From Paralvinella palmiformis (lineage: Eukaryota > Annelida > Polychaeta > Terebellida > Alvinellidae): 64,000 nucleotides of DNA. A program made the position numbers and the translations under genes. The stretch spans positions 62,001 through 126,000 of the forward strand of contig JAODUP010000274.1 of the NCBI GenBank assembly GCA_025642065.1. The letters are read 5' to 3'. The notes below the pieces were generated by a model. That model was given only the letters and a program-made list of their open reading frames with translations, did no database searches and was not told the origin of the DNA. Positions 38,170-49,409 of the stretch are shown here, piece after piece (within the stretch, counting starts at the first letter, position 1; each line of letters starts with the position of its first letter).

Positions 38170-38350
38170 GATGATGATGATGATGATGATCTTTTGTGCG
38201 CATGGTAGGCTAAATGGGCCGAGCGACCTCCAAAGGTAATGAAGCGAAGTCAAAGATGAAACACCCTTCGGATAGGCCCACACCGAGATTCGAACTCAGG
38301 TGGTAGTGATCTGTGGTCCAACGCGCTACCAACTAGACTACGTAGGCACC
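38170..38350 (-). repeat. SINE family A, full copy, reversed, with target duplication
   Basis: The (GATGAT)n start is the complement of the tail. The SINE-A body and a tRNA-like head follow, ending CTACGTAGGCACC. The flanks share TGGTCACAGTGA on both sides (about 38159-38170 and 38356-38367), consistent with a target duplication of 12 bp or more. Confidence 0.88.
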
Positions 38351-39383
38351 AGATGTGGTCACAGTGAGTTATAGGTTGTTGTTCTGTTCAAGCCGATAAA
38401 TGATTAGGTAAACCTTAATTATTTTGTTTATCCGACACCGGTTACTTACCTATAATTACAATACTAGATAGGTATACGTATTAATGGGTAATATTAATTA
38501 ATTCAACCTATTTATGTAAATAGGGCAGACAACGTATCAATAACAAGCGACATATCTTTTACGTTTTCAGTCAACAAACAACTTTTTCTGTACAAATGGG
38601 CTGAATGAATACTATAAACTTGTCTTTGTTCTGGTCATCAAATCTATTTTTAAAAATGATTTAAATTAAGCATTTATTCTGAAAATCCATTGATTGGCTT
38701 CACAGAAAGAGATACATTTTACGTACGACATCTTACGGTACGCTATCGATAAAAACGCCTCGTCGAGACTTTAGACAAATCCTAGAACAGGGTCATCGAA
38801 AAGACCAAAAATAAAATGTGACATGAAAGAACTGCCCTGATGGCATTTTGGAGAATGTCGAATTATTCCATGTTTTGGTAGAATATTAATCGCCATCCAT
38901 CAACAGACAAACTTGTGATGAAATACGTACGCTGATTAATATGACAAATTCTAATCCCAACTGCAAGAAGAATATATTACATTCACTTATTTTTATTTTA
39001 TCATATTATTGATAATTAGAAATTCAGTGTCGTATTTTACTATTTAATTTGGAGAAATTTAATCAGTGATCACATATATCATGAAATGAAACAAATATAG
39101 TTCATCTCTCTTATTGAGATAGCAATCAATATGTTAATAATGACGAATCTGGCCGTTTTCGGTACATTATTATTAATATTATAATACACTTCGTATGTTA
39201 AATTAGTACTGTTCACTCCAAGACAAATAGTGATTGTAAATTCATGAGTTAATTTCTATCTGTAATGTTAGAAGAAATGAAACCAAATCAAGACATCACT
39301 TTACTAAACAACGTGATTATAATAGATATATAAGCTCTTCTAAATTCCTTCATTTTCAAATTTGTATCATATTATAAGCATCA
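38351..39383. other. AT-rich 3' flank of FAHD1
   Basis: No coding signal. Reading toward lower coordinates from the FAHD1 stop, a TTTATTTTA run near 38990-38999 is the complement of an AATAAA-type signal. Confidence 0.4.
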
Positions 39384-41018
39384 CTACTTGATAGAATACT
39401 TCATCTTGGTGATATCCCCAAGACCACACTCGATTATATCTCCGGATCTAACAGGTCCTACGCCCTCTGGTGTACCAGTCAGAATTACGTCTCCTTCCTC
39501 GAGCGTTATCCGTTCACTGATCCAACTAATCAGCTTCTTCACCGGGAATATCATAAGTTTGGTGTTACCACTCTGGCGCAGGTTCCCATTGACCTTTAAC
39601 CAAAGGTCGACATTTTGTGGATCGGGGATACGATCCTTCGGAACGAAATCACTAACCGGACAGGCTGTGTCAAAACCTTTGGCCACCGTCCAAGGAAGGC
39701 CCTTCGTCTGAGCTGATTTCTGCCTGTTGCGATCGGTCATGTCCAGCGCCAGAAAGTAGCCGCCAATGTGATCGGGAATGTTGCTTTCAGTCACCGAACT
39801 ACACCTGGAGCCAATCACAACGCCTAGCTCCACCTCATGGTGGATCTCAGAAGCTCCCAGAGGAAGCTGGAAAAGAGCCAATGAAGTTTGTTTGAACAAA
39901 AATAATACGGTTAAAGTGTATAGATCTTTTATTAAGATATTTAAAACTTTTTATATTAAGATATTTAATCTACACAGAATGCAAATACTTGTCACGATTG
40001 TCGTTTTTTGAACAAGGAATACTTACATATATTTGAACTATGGCCCCATCATTTCACACACACACACACACACACACACAAATTTAACAAATCACATTTT
40101 CTTGAAACAATCAGGTAACAAATATACAATCTGTCAATAATATAATATATAATATAGGACAGATCTTTCCACTTCGTGTATCTGACTAAACAGAAAGACA
40201 AAACAAAGAGGACATTTATGGTGCCAAGATTTATACAAGAAAAACATTAAAATTAATATCTAATCTGATGTTGGACTTGATTAAACTTATACACACCTTG
40301 ATGTCTTGACCCTGAGTGATGTAAGAGCTGACTGGTTTAAGGAAGACAAATGGTTCAGATGGTATAGGATTTCCCAACTCTGAGGCATGAGCTCTGTATA
40401 TATATATATTATGTGTGTTTAGAGAGTGTGTGTGTCTAAATGACACAATATCTTACATATACCATACATTTATTATGTTTTGGTATTGTGAAAAAATATT
40501 CAAGAAATACATTGAAAACTGTCAAATATAATTATGGCAAGTGGTTACCTAATATAACCTCAAAGGATCATGTATAGAAGAGCAAGTTTACACGCAAAAC
40601 ATCACAGAAAATGGTAAATAACACAGTTACTGTATAATTCATGGAAAATTGCATTTTGGGTGTGCATGTAATAAGATCTCAAACTGGCTCAAGCTAAGTC
40701 ATAATTATTTATCAAATTTATTGGGGACACAGTAAAATACATATATAGCAATATGTATATAATATACCGGTATATGTATGATAGTAAATTTCACAGAACT
40801 CTGTGTTGAAGAGGTGCCAATATTTCCACCTACATATATGTTTTCATCATTAAAGTGTGTGTGTGTGTGCATGTGTGTTTACTAGAAAATGGGCTTCTAT
40901 TGAAAATAGGGTGATAAGTGGTTTAATTTATTGTCAGTAAATATCCTTACCTGTAATTACGGCCAACACATATTATGGTACGACCAAACTTTACGAAGTT
41001 CTGCAGTTTTGATGACAT
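39384..41018 (-). CDS. FAHD1: Acylpyruvase/oxaloacetate decarboxylase of the FAH family (FAHD1), three exons
   Basis: Coding exons on the minus strand are 40951-41018, 40297-40393 and 39384-39866. Donors and acceptors are GT/AG, and the joined frame gives 215 residues against about 220-225 in vertebrate FAHD1. The family hydrolyses acylpyruvates and decarboxylates oxaloacetate using a divalent metal, and is mostly mitochondrial. Visible hallmarks are CVGRNY (17-22) near the N-terminus, SEPFVFLKP (35-43), HHEVELGVV (64-72) with the metal-binding acidic residues, GGYFLALDMTDRN (90-102) with a further metal Asp, KGLPWTVAKGFD (110-121), and the family-wide EEGDVILTGTPEGVGPV near the C-terminus. 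The C-terminus stops shortly after KMKYSIK. No clear cleavable mitochondrial presequence is seen; the basic N-terminus could still act as one. The start is the first Met in frame with exon 1; 42 further open codons upstream contain no family sequence. Confidence 0.95.
40060..40080. repeat. (CA)n microsatellite in FAHD1 intron 2
   Basis: About 10 CA units. Confidence 0.85.
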
Positions 41019-41430
41019 GATCACGAAGAATATAACTTCAGTTGATGAAATCCTTCCCGAGTTCTGTTCAATAACAACAAGAGTATTTAAACTAGCTCTT
41101 CCCAGATACTGACGATCCCCCCCCCACACACAAATACTTCTCAATATTTAGACACTGACACTTTCAATTATGTCTTCCAATAATTTTTATGGTCGATTCA
41201 AGTGGGTAATAGGATTCTTCGATGTTTTAAAATATAGTTTTAAATAACTGTTATCATGTTCGACCTCGATGCTGGATCAAATACAATCCAAAACAATAAT
41301 GGTGCCACCTCAATATTTAGGCTGAACCCTAACAAACCATTGACATTTCCAGATCCCACAGACAGTACTTTATAACAGTATGGTCAAATGTTAACTGTAG
41401 AAGAGCTGAGTGATTTTAAAGCATCGAGAC

Positions 41431-41748
41431 GTGATAGCGCAGTTAGTTCGAGCACAGGACTCGTAGCCGAACAGTCGTGGGTTCGAGGCTCCGTGAGCTG
41501 CAAGGCTGTCAGGCGGCGACTGGTTCACTCATCCATAAAAAAAATGAATAACCGACAGGATGCGACGGCTATGTGTTTGAGTAACGCTTTGCGCCTATAA
41601 TGGCAGCATGCATTGTATGCTCCCTTGGGAGTTGAGATGTGTGCTGGGTGGAAACAGGTCTGAGTCAGGGTTAATAATATTGTAAAGCACCTTAGAGCAG
41701 CTATCTAGCTGAAATGGTCGCAATATAAATGTCACGTATTATTATAGC
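41431..41748 (+). repeat. SINE family B, full copy
   Basis: The tRNA-like head GTGATAGCGCAGTTAGTTCG contains an A box, and GTGGGTTCGAGGCTCC a B box. They are followed by GGTTCACTCATCCATAAA, GTGTTTGAGTAACGCTTTGC, GTGTGCTGGGTGGAAACAGG and GTAAAGCACCTTAGAGCAGC, and it ends with a TATTATTATA tail. This copy defines the family; the others (13103-13345 and 20622-20862) lack the head. Confidence 0.88.
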
Positions 41749-42265
41749 AGCCTTAATGAATGGGTTATAGATGTTTTATTATCTTGCTGCTCATTTTCTG
41801 GACAATTCCCAGCTGATCAATGGCTAGACAGTTCAACACACAATAAACTAATTGAAATTAATATTATCCATATACATCAATTATATATATATATATATAT
41901 ATATCATAAATCACACAATTAAAAGTGAAAATCTTTTAATTTCTATCAAACATTAATATTTTAACCATATTTTTTCTATTGTCTGTTCCAAACAGAAATA
42001 AGTAAAGAAAATGACTTTAATTTAATGAAGTCAAGAAATTCATACCGAGTTCAAAAGAATTGACTTTTATATCTAAATGTAGGAATTCAAGTACTTTTTA
42101 GATTTAGATTAGCTGTTAAATGTTATAGTCAATTCAAATTTATTTAAATACAAATACTTTTGAGGGAGTCAAATACAAATACTTTTAAATGGAAATATAT
42201 TTCAATACAAATACATTGGAAAGGATTTCAGATAAGTTTCACTTTCAGGATACATTACTAGGTGA
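41749..42265. other. AT-rich spacer
   Basis: No coding signal. It holds a TA run at 41882-41904 and three degenerate repeats of ATACAAATACTTTT near 42150-42215. Confidence 0.5.
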
Positions 42266-42579
42266 CAGACAGTTGGTTAATTCAATCCCAGAATTGATGG
42301 AAAATTCCTGCTTATTTAAAAACAAAATGGAATTGATAAATTTGGAATTTGCTACAAAAAAAATTAAATCCACAAATTAATTTACCATTTAATTTTTTCA
42401 TTCAGAAATATTTCTTCCATGACAATCCTACTTGGAATATAAACTATTCGGAGTAGGTCTTCCAAGTAGGTAGTCCGGGTAGGTTTTCGGAGTAGCTACT
42501 CATGGTAAAAAGTAGTAGGTAAAAATGGAATTGATAAATTTTATGTGGAATCGACCAAATGGAATTGACCTCATGTCCG
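42266..42579. mobile_element. hAT-type miniature transposon, copy 2
   Basis: It has the same interior as the AUP1 intron element (AAATATTTCTTCCATGACAA, CTACTTGGAATATAAACTA, GGTAAAAAGTAGTAGGTAAA). Ends are CAGACAGTTGGTTAATTC and GAATTGACCTCATGTCCG, flanked by CTAGGTGA (42258-42265) and CTAGGTAA (42580-42587), an 8-bp duplication with one change. Confidence 0.85.
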
Positions 42580-42643
42580 CTAGGTAAAAGAAACAAAATG
42601 ATATATTAAGAGTTTAAGACATCTATTTTATTGGTGTTGTCAC

Positions 42644-42936
42644 CAGACATGGGGTCAATTCCATTTTGTCAATTCCAAATCAAATTTATCAATTCCAATT
42701 CCTTTTTACTGACTTTTTTACCATGAGTAGGTACTCCGAGTACCTACTAATTTATATTCCAAGTACGATTGTCACGGAAGAAACATTTCTGAATTAAAAA
42801 ATTAATTGGTTAATTAATTTGTAGATTTAATTTTTTTGTAGGAAACTGATCAATTCCGTTTTCTTTTAAATATTCAATTCCAAAATTGGAATTGACCATC
42901 AATTCCAATTCTAAAATTGAATTGACTCCATGTCTG
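42644..42936. mobile_element. hAT-type miniature transposon, copy 3, opposite orientation
   Basis: Ends are CAGACATGGGGTCAATTC and GAATTGACTCCATGTCTG (CAATT-to-CAATT variants of the same terminal repeat). The interior is the reverse complement of copy 2. Flanks GTTGTCAC and GTTTCACA look like an 8-bp duplication after a one-base loss. Confidence 0.85.
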
Positions 42937-43004
42937 GTTTCACATTGTTTCCATTTAAAGAGTCCAGCATCTAATTATGTTTGATATGGGCATATGGCTA
43001 TTGT

Positions 43005-43217
43005 TCACTTTGAGTTACACCGCAGAAACATCAGCTGCTGGAAGATGTTGTCAGTTAGGCAGCATCTATCTGGATGAATCACCTTCCCAGCGATGCTGAA
43101 AAGTCTTTCAACTGGAGCTGAGGATGCAGGGATACAAAGAAAAGTGGAGGCTAACTTGGCTAGTGCTGTGTATTTACTTTTCAAAAACTCAGAAGGTCTG
43201 TGTCTTCTGCCATACAA
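43005..43217 (-). pseudogene. hAT transposase C-terminal (dimerisation) fragment
   Basis: A 70-residue open stretch carries the hallmark of the hAT C-terminal dimerisation domain: LASTFLCIPASSAPVERLFS (the conserved [I/V]PA[S/T]SA..ER.FS pattern), then a GKVI..DR..L motif and a terminal hydrophobic helix. The rest of the transposase (BED zinc finger and catalytic domain) is not visible upstream, so this is a relic. It lies between two miniature hAT copies. Confidence 0.88.
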
Positions 43218-43400
43218 GGGCTTGTGATGGTTTAATTGTCCTTACCATGCCATAATTTCTGAGTGAATTGCCAAAGGACACAGTACAATTACTTGACTTT
43301 TAAGAATTCAGTCAAGGTTTATTTTAGACTACAATTATTCTATGCATTTTGGGGAAAACTATTTAAAAGCATTTGAAAAAGTATTTGAAATTACAAATTC

Positions 43401-43818
43401 TTCCATTTGGTCAATTCCACATTGAATTTATCAATTCCAAATCCATTTGTTTAAAGACTCTTTTTTGCCTAATACTTTTTACCACGAGTAGGTACTCCAA
43501 GTAGTTTATATTCCAAGCAGGATTGTCATGGAAGAAATATTTCGCTGAAATTTGTGGATTTCAATTTTGTTTGCCCGTTCTAAACATTGAACAGGGGTAA
43601 ATTCCTAAATAGCAATAGCTCTATATAGATTACAGGTTCTAGATATTTCGGGCCAGTATATTGGTAACACCACATGTAAGTGTTAACAGGGTAAAAATGG
43701 TAAATTAATTTGGGGATTTGCTTTTTTTTGGTAGGAAACTTCAATTCCAATTCCTTTTTTTAAATAATCAATTCCAGAATTGAGATCAATTACATTTCCG
43801 GAATTGACCCTATGTTTG
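43401..43818. mobile_element. hAT-type miniature transposon, copy 4, damaged
   Basis: It has the same interior and orientation as copy 3 (GAGTAGGTACTCCAAGTAG, TTTATATTCCAAGCAGGATT, GGAAGAAATATTTC) and a right end GGAATTGACCCTATGTTTG. The left terminal repeat is lost, and about 100-120 bp of unrelated sequence (about 43585-43700) interrupts it. A TA microsatellite starts at its right edge. Confidence 0.75.
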
Positions 43819-45280
43819 ATATATATATATATATATATATACACAAAAGCTTATAATTAAATTATTATTTAAATGTTTGTGAACATTTAGTAGGGAATAA
43901 GAAATGTAATATTTGGCTGTGTGAATATATTTGTTCTCTCTATTTACATATTGTATATCTATATATTTATACATATACACACATAATTATGTGTATTTGT
44001 ATGTAACATATTATGTAATTCATAAAGTGACATAGACCCCATCTTAATTAGCATCTCTCATTCTAGATCTATATTAAGTTAACTGGCGTAGTGGCGAACA
44101 TTCCCAGTTGATGAATTACATTAAGTCACATAAGTGGCAAACTTTCCAGTTCCGCAGTGGACTGGTCAACGTCAAAAAGGAGAACTTCACAAAATAATTA
44201 ATTAACAAAAAATTCTCAGAACAGAAAACTTACTCAGTGTTACAGTCAGTGTAGATATTTCACGACGGAGGATGATTTCAATGAAGGCTGAAATGCTCGT
44301 AACCCAGAAAGGTAACATCGTTTATTAAAAAGGACCTAAGTGGCAAAGATATGCACATTTACTGATGTTAGGACAAGAGTGACATTAAAGTATAAACTTG
44401 TCGACATAAATGTTATTTAGCTGTTTATCGTAAAACTTTAGAACGGCTCACCAGCAGCCAAACTGCTAAATGTTAACTAAAGTAACAACTTCCCTGAGTT
44501 TCCCTGCTGATAGTTTCGTACACGATTGTCGTTTGCTATCGAGTGATTTCGTATCCCAGACATTTCGTACCGTTTCAGTGTGGCCTTATTATAACTTAGA
44601 CAAGCAAGTAGACTACACCGCTGAAATTAGTGATACTGATAATAATTTCTGTTAAATTAATTAGTCATTGAGTCATCACTGTGTATTAGCCAGGTTGGGC
44701 GTTCTTTTATCGCTATACTCTGTAAGTCAGTAAGTAAGTAATTTATTCACCAACAACATCGTGATATAATAATAAAGTTACATAATATGTTAGATTGTCT
44801 ATCTATAAATGTGATGTTGTTAGCGAGGACAGCCGATAGCCATAAGACTGTCTTCTCCAGCGTCCCAAGACAAAATTAAACCCAAATTAAAACAAACAGA
44901 TCAACAATGATTCGAGATGATGTGAAATAATGATTGGCGAGTGATGGTGAAGGTAGATGAATCTAATGTATCAGTATGCTGCTGTCCGATCATGGAGTCT
45001 GTCGCTAATGCAAGTGAGCCCGGAGGGAAGGGACCAAACATCATTGGGAGAAAGCAGGCACCGCGTTGGTCCGATGAGAAAATACTGATATTATCAACGA
45101 TTTAAAAATGTGTGGTAGATGAGCATAGGATTGTATGTCAACATTAAAATCTCAGTGGATTGATACAACATTATCAGTTAGTAATATATAAAGTATGAAA
45201 TGTTTACAGTGTACGCTACTTTGTGCGAGGGCATCCCGAGCACATGAAGTTGTTACAATGTTCAATTTGGATGCAGTATG
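43819..45280. other. AT-rich spacer without recognisable genes
   Basis: I see a TA run at 43819-43841 and AAGTCAGTAAGTAAGTAATTTATTC near 44722-44745, the type of sequence often found at LINE/SINE ends. No domain-bearing frame is present. Confidence 0.4.
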
Positions 45281-45282
45281 AT

Positions 45283-45602
45283 TTAATAAATGACTCTAGA
45301 TTTAAAAACATTTCTGTTCTGGATTGAAAGCATTCCCTGTGTAATCCAAGGTTCACGTTTTATTTGCTTTCGTCTACGAGTAATAGTTCTTGCAGGAAAT
45401 GATTGCTCGTAAAATAGGTTTATTGTTTCCAGAAATAAATTATATGCGGTATTTGCGCAGTTGGATGAGGTAATATTTGAAAAGTCGGCTTTAGACAATA
45501 GATTATTAAATTTAGCGATGTTTTGGGGTTTGTAGGATGTGATAGTTGAGTATTGTTTAGGTTGATCTCAAGCATGCTTATATATGATTGTAAATATCCC
45601 AA
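45283..45602 (-). pseudogene. LINE fragment: linker between endonuclease and reverse transcriptase
   Basis: A minus-strand frame with one frameshift contains AYNLFLETINLFYEQSFPAR, a run of basic residues and REPWITQGML. This resembles the PWIT.G[L/M] segment that precedes reverse transcriptase in CR1/Jockey-like elements. No RT catalytic block is attached, and the flanks are decayed. Confidence 0.7.
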
Positions 45603-45717
45603 ATTTATCAGTGAGATCTATGTATAATGTACACAAAATGAATCAGACTAAACCAGCCGAAATATCAAGGGTGAGACCTAATTAAGTTAGGAACAATATA
45701 AATATTAATTAAGTGAA

Positions 45718-45809
45718 GAAACGTAAGTGAAGAAACGTAAGTGAAGAAACGTAAAGTGAAGAAACGTAAGTGAAGAAACGTAAGTGAAGAAACGTAAGTG
45801 AAGAAACTT
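45718..45809. repeat. 14-bp minisatellite, about 6-7 copies
   Basis: A tandem array of GTGAAGAAACGTAA, with one copy carrying an extra A. Copies are nearly identical, which suggests recent expansion. Confidence 0.9.
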
Positions 45810-46134
45810 TGGGCACTGATTAATTGATTGAATTTCTTTCGTTTCATGATCTATGATTATGAAACAGGGATAGCACATGAAAGTGTGAGCACTTATTTCC
45901 AGTGTGGTCCCTTTTTACTGAGTGGTTGTTAACACGTTTATGTGCTACTAGCAATTTGATAGTATAATGTATTGTTTCTAGTTTGTTTTATTATCATTCT
46001 AGCTCTTGTGCTAGATGGACGAAAATACTTAATTTATAATTTTGTTTATAATTTGTTATGTGGATTATATACTTCACTGTAGTATATGTATATGGAATTT
46101 TATATTTTGAAATAAATTGATTGAATTGAATACT

Positions 46135-46410
46135 TCTTCCCCCACCACTCACAGGGGAGTAGTACGGAAAGATGGAACCGAAATACCCTGAGGGTGATCA
46201 CTGCCAGAGTGTTTTACGTCCTCAGGGGGTCTTCAAGGTCCCCCCTTTTAATTAATTCAGTAAAGACGGTAGCGCCATTTAACGCGGTGAGCCACCCACG
46301 ATGTTGTGAACCGAGAAATTAATCTCTGGAAAAGTTTTGATCTCTCGATGGGATCGAACCTATGATCCATGGCGGTCAGAACGAATCTACCGTTTAGCAG
46401 ACAGGACAGC
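46135..46410 (-). repeat. SINE family C copy
   Basis: This third copy shares CCACCACTCACAGGGGAG, CCTGAGGGTGATCACTGCC, GCGCCATTTAACGCGG and GAGAAATTAATCTCTGGAAA with the copies at 32 and 36 kb. On the minus strand the B-box region reads ATAGGTTCGATCC, followed by the shared body. Confidence 0.75.
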
Positions 46411-47041
46411 ATTTATTAAAGATAGCTTTAAAAAAAGATGCCACAAAGAAATGCTACAAAATATAATAATATTCAAATCACTAACATACTCTTGATTGTG
46501 ACCTGAAAGCCAGATAGGGAAGTTATCGTCTAAAGACAGACACAACTAAAATAATTAATTATTATATCGGGTTGGATACAAATAAAAACATATGCAACAA
46601 ATGAACTGAATTATTAATAAACAAAGACTGAGTTAGGCAATTTGCAGCCGAACATTTCACAAAACAACGATGTCACTATAGGATTGATTCGTGGATGGGA
46701 TAGCATCTATACTATATAGGCTTCGAATGTCAACAATTAGAACAATGGCTCAACATATATTGTACGTGTTACCTTAAATATATAAGACCAAAATAGAAGA
46801 CAACTTACGTATACTTCACGTGTCAACTACAATATGATATGTGACCATAAGATAAACTTAGAACATAATTATCCTGTAATATTGCCAACGAAAATATGAC
46901 ATCAGGCACCATGATCTGGACATACATGTCAAATAACCTAAATGTCCAACAACTATATATGTATAATTTAATTGTTTTTGTCAGTTGGTTCCTGTACGTC
47001 CATCGTGATCTAGTCCGTCTGAAAATGTGTCACGTGGAGGT

Positions 47042-47082
<41 letters not shown>

Positions 47083-47720
47083 GATTTTGTACGTAGCCTG
47101 CATGTAGCCGCTTTCCTGTGGGCGTGACAAATTTGTCGCGTACGAAAAGCGAATTAGCTGGTTCCCACAGGCTGATGAGTAGACCAGACACATGCTTAGG
47201 TATACGCACACATCTATCAATATGTGGAGGTATGGAACATTTTATTTTTAAATTGATGTATGTATAGTTGATTTAGATTTATCGAGGTAGATCTCAAAGG
47301 ATGTTTATATATGTTGATGCTCTGTGCCTGATGCCTCTCTCTATGTACCCTAAAACACAATTATATCACATAATTATGATAAGACATGTCGCAAATTTAA
47401 ACAAATGGGATCTATACATCCATTCTATATTTGCAAACATGTAATTTTAGCATACTTAGGAAAAGTAGACCTTACATGACAATTGCTATTAAGGTACTAA
47501 AGTAAATTATTGTAATATACGATATTTAGATTAATGTTTATTGTTATAACTTGACTCGAGCTATCACGAAATGATGAATGATGAGACATACTTTAAATCA
47601 ACAATCAATATTTATTTATTTTATGCGTGTAGTAAATTAAGCTGCAAATCTAACGTTGGGACATCGAAATGACTTCGTAATATGCGAGTTTTCCCTCTAA
47701 CCGATGTGCTATATAATACT
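46411..47720. other. AT-rich spacer with one long (CA)n tract
   Basis: No coding signal. The only structured element is the CA microsatellite at about 47043-47083. Confidence 0.5.
47043..47083. repeat. (CA)n microsatellite
   Basis: About 17 CA units with a small AAAC interruption at the end. Confidence 0.9.
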
Positions 47721-48397
47721 ACTACAACTACTGATAATAGTGATAATAATAATAATACATATTTAATAATAATAATAATAGGTGTCTGCGCAATTCGGTG
47801 CTTCTGACAGTCAATGATATCTTAGTGTCAAGTTTGGCCAGGATCACTTTTTCCACAGACATCAACATGAACGCCTCAAGAGATTCTTGTGTGATATTGT
47901 ACTTCATAGATGGCTTATTATTCTCTTCAAAGCGGAGAAAGATTGCTGTCGTGGAATTTGTGACACAGATGACAGGCTTTACGTGTACTTGACAAAGCCT
48001 TCCCGTTCTGTTCAGACTCGCTATTATTGTTCTCTGACTCCTCCTGCCAACATACCATACGGATCTGCTACTGGATGTTTCAGCATTGGACACAGTTCTC
48101 CAAAGCTTTACCGATCTGTTTATAGTTGTAGCGTAGTGACATCATCATCATCATCGAATAACCTCAAATGTTTATGCAGTTCCCGATGGCAGTTGATCGA
48201 CGTTCCGAGGGTGAAGTTCGTCAGTTTCTATCCAGTCCTAATAGTGACAGACAGTCACCAAGTAGTTTTTCTCATGCAGTGAGAACAGGTCTTGCCTGAA
48301 AAAGGTTGCCATGGCAATGTCGGTAGAGGTAAGGATTCCATTGGTTCCTTTGGGGTAGATTGTCCGTATTTCGCACAAGAAGTGCATGCCTGAGACA

Positions 48398-48652
48398 TCA
48401 TGTATGACACTTCGCATGCGAGCCCAGAATAGCTATGCGTATGTTAGATTTTGCTCCGAGATGATTAGAGTGGATACTGTGAAGCAGTTCTGTGTGCATG
48501 GATGAAGGTATGAATGTTTGGAGACCTTCGTATATAATGCCATTCTGTGTTGATAGTTCATCCCTGTAGCTCCAGAATGGTTGTAGGCTGAGATCGAGAT
48601 GTGCCTTGTCGGTAGGCCAACCTCTCGTGATGGCATTCCCCAGCTTGGCCAT
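48398..48652 (-). pseudogene. Integrase N-terminal remnant of the Ty3/gypsy element
   Basis: The frame contains TFIPSSMHTELLHSIHSNHLGA, which resembles the H..H half of the integrase zinc-binding domain. It lies only about 150 bp after the RT ADD block, so the RT thumb and RNase H have been deleted. Confidence 0.7.
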
Positions 48653-48725
48653 GACAGGGTCCTCGTAAACACTCGAATGTCATCAGCAATATTTATTATG
48701 CCCTCCAAGCCTTCAAGGGATGTGG

Positions 48726-49409
48726 TCAGAGTTGGAATTCCTCTGGGGCACTGGAAATCCCAAACTGTAGCATCAGCCATCTGTATCTGTCACATGAAGT
48801 GTGCATTGTCGTCATCATGGATGATTGTGTGTCCAGAGGACAGTGAAGGAATCCCTCGCGTATGTCCACCAAAGAGAAGCACATTGCATTAACGAGTCGA
48901 TGTAATTGTCCGTTTATGGTGGGCATTTGAAACACCGGTCGCAGAATAGCTCTATTGACTGTCTGGCTCGGATCAATGCATAGTCTGAATTTCTTTGGTG
49001 TTTCTCTTATTAGTTCGTTTGAACACCACGGTGTTGGTTCCTGCACTTTGACAATAATTCCCGCATCCACGTATTTTTGTGGAGCAGCTTTCTCCTTGAT
49101 TCTTTGTGCTTCAGGCACTCGGTGGACTGGCATCTGAACTGGACTCACATCTTCCTTTACTTTGGAATGTATTGGGGGTCCAATACAACCAACTCCCATG
49201 TGGGTTTCGCCATACTTTCGGACTATATCCCCTTTCCGTAACTGCCCTGCAGGTGGTAGCTGCCGACTCTTCGGTATGTGTATTGGAATCTGGGATGGCG
49301 ATGGCGGAGGTCTACAGTGGCTGGTTACGGTTGCGTGCAGTTCCTCTACGTGGTGGCACGGACGTTTGTTGATCATTTGTTCATCAGGTACATCACTGTC
49401 ATCTTTCAT
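48726..49409 (-). pseudogene. Reverse transcriptase N-terminal half of the Ty3/gypsy element
   Basis: This is the longest surviving frame (227 codons). It covers the basic, Pro-rich linker and RT blocks 1-4 (VHRVPEAQRIKEKAA, GIIVKVQEPTPWCSNE, RLCIDPSQTVNRAI, FSLVDIREGFLHCPL, FGISSAPEEF). The frame breaks shortly after, and the ADD-containing block lies in a different frame (48433-48780). Confidence 0.88.

Noticed and set aside
37457..38208. Open frames of 107-124 codons near 37.5-38.2 kb
   Set aside because: There is no domain and no splice context. The ends run into TA or GAT simple repeats, and one contains a poly-Asp stretch made by the SINE tail.
41431..41500. tRNA gene at the head of SINE-B
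   Set aside because: The same reasoning applies: it is fused to a repeat body found twice more in the window.
47728..48093. 121-codon minus-strand frame beyond the integrase remnant
   Set aside because: It resembles no gypsy domain I can name and ends in simple repeats; I left it out of the element rather than extend the boundary.
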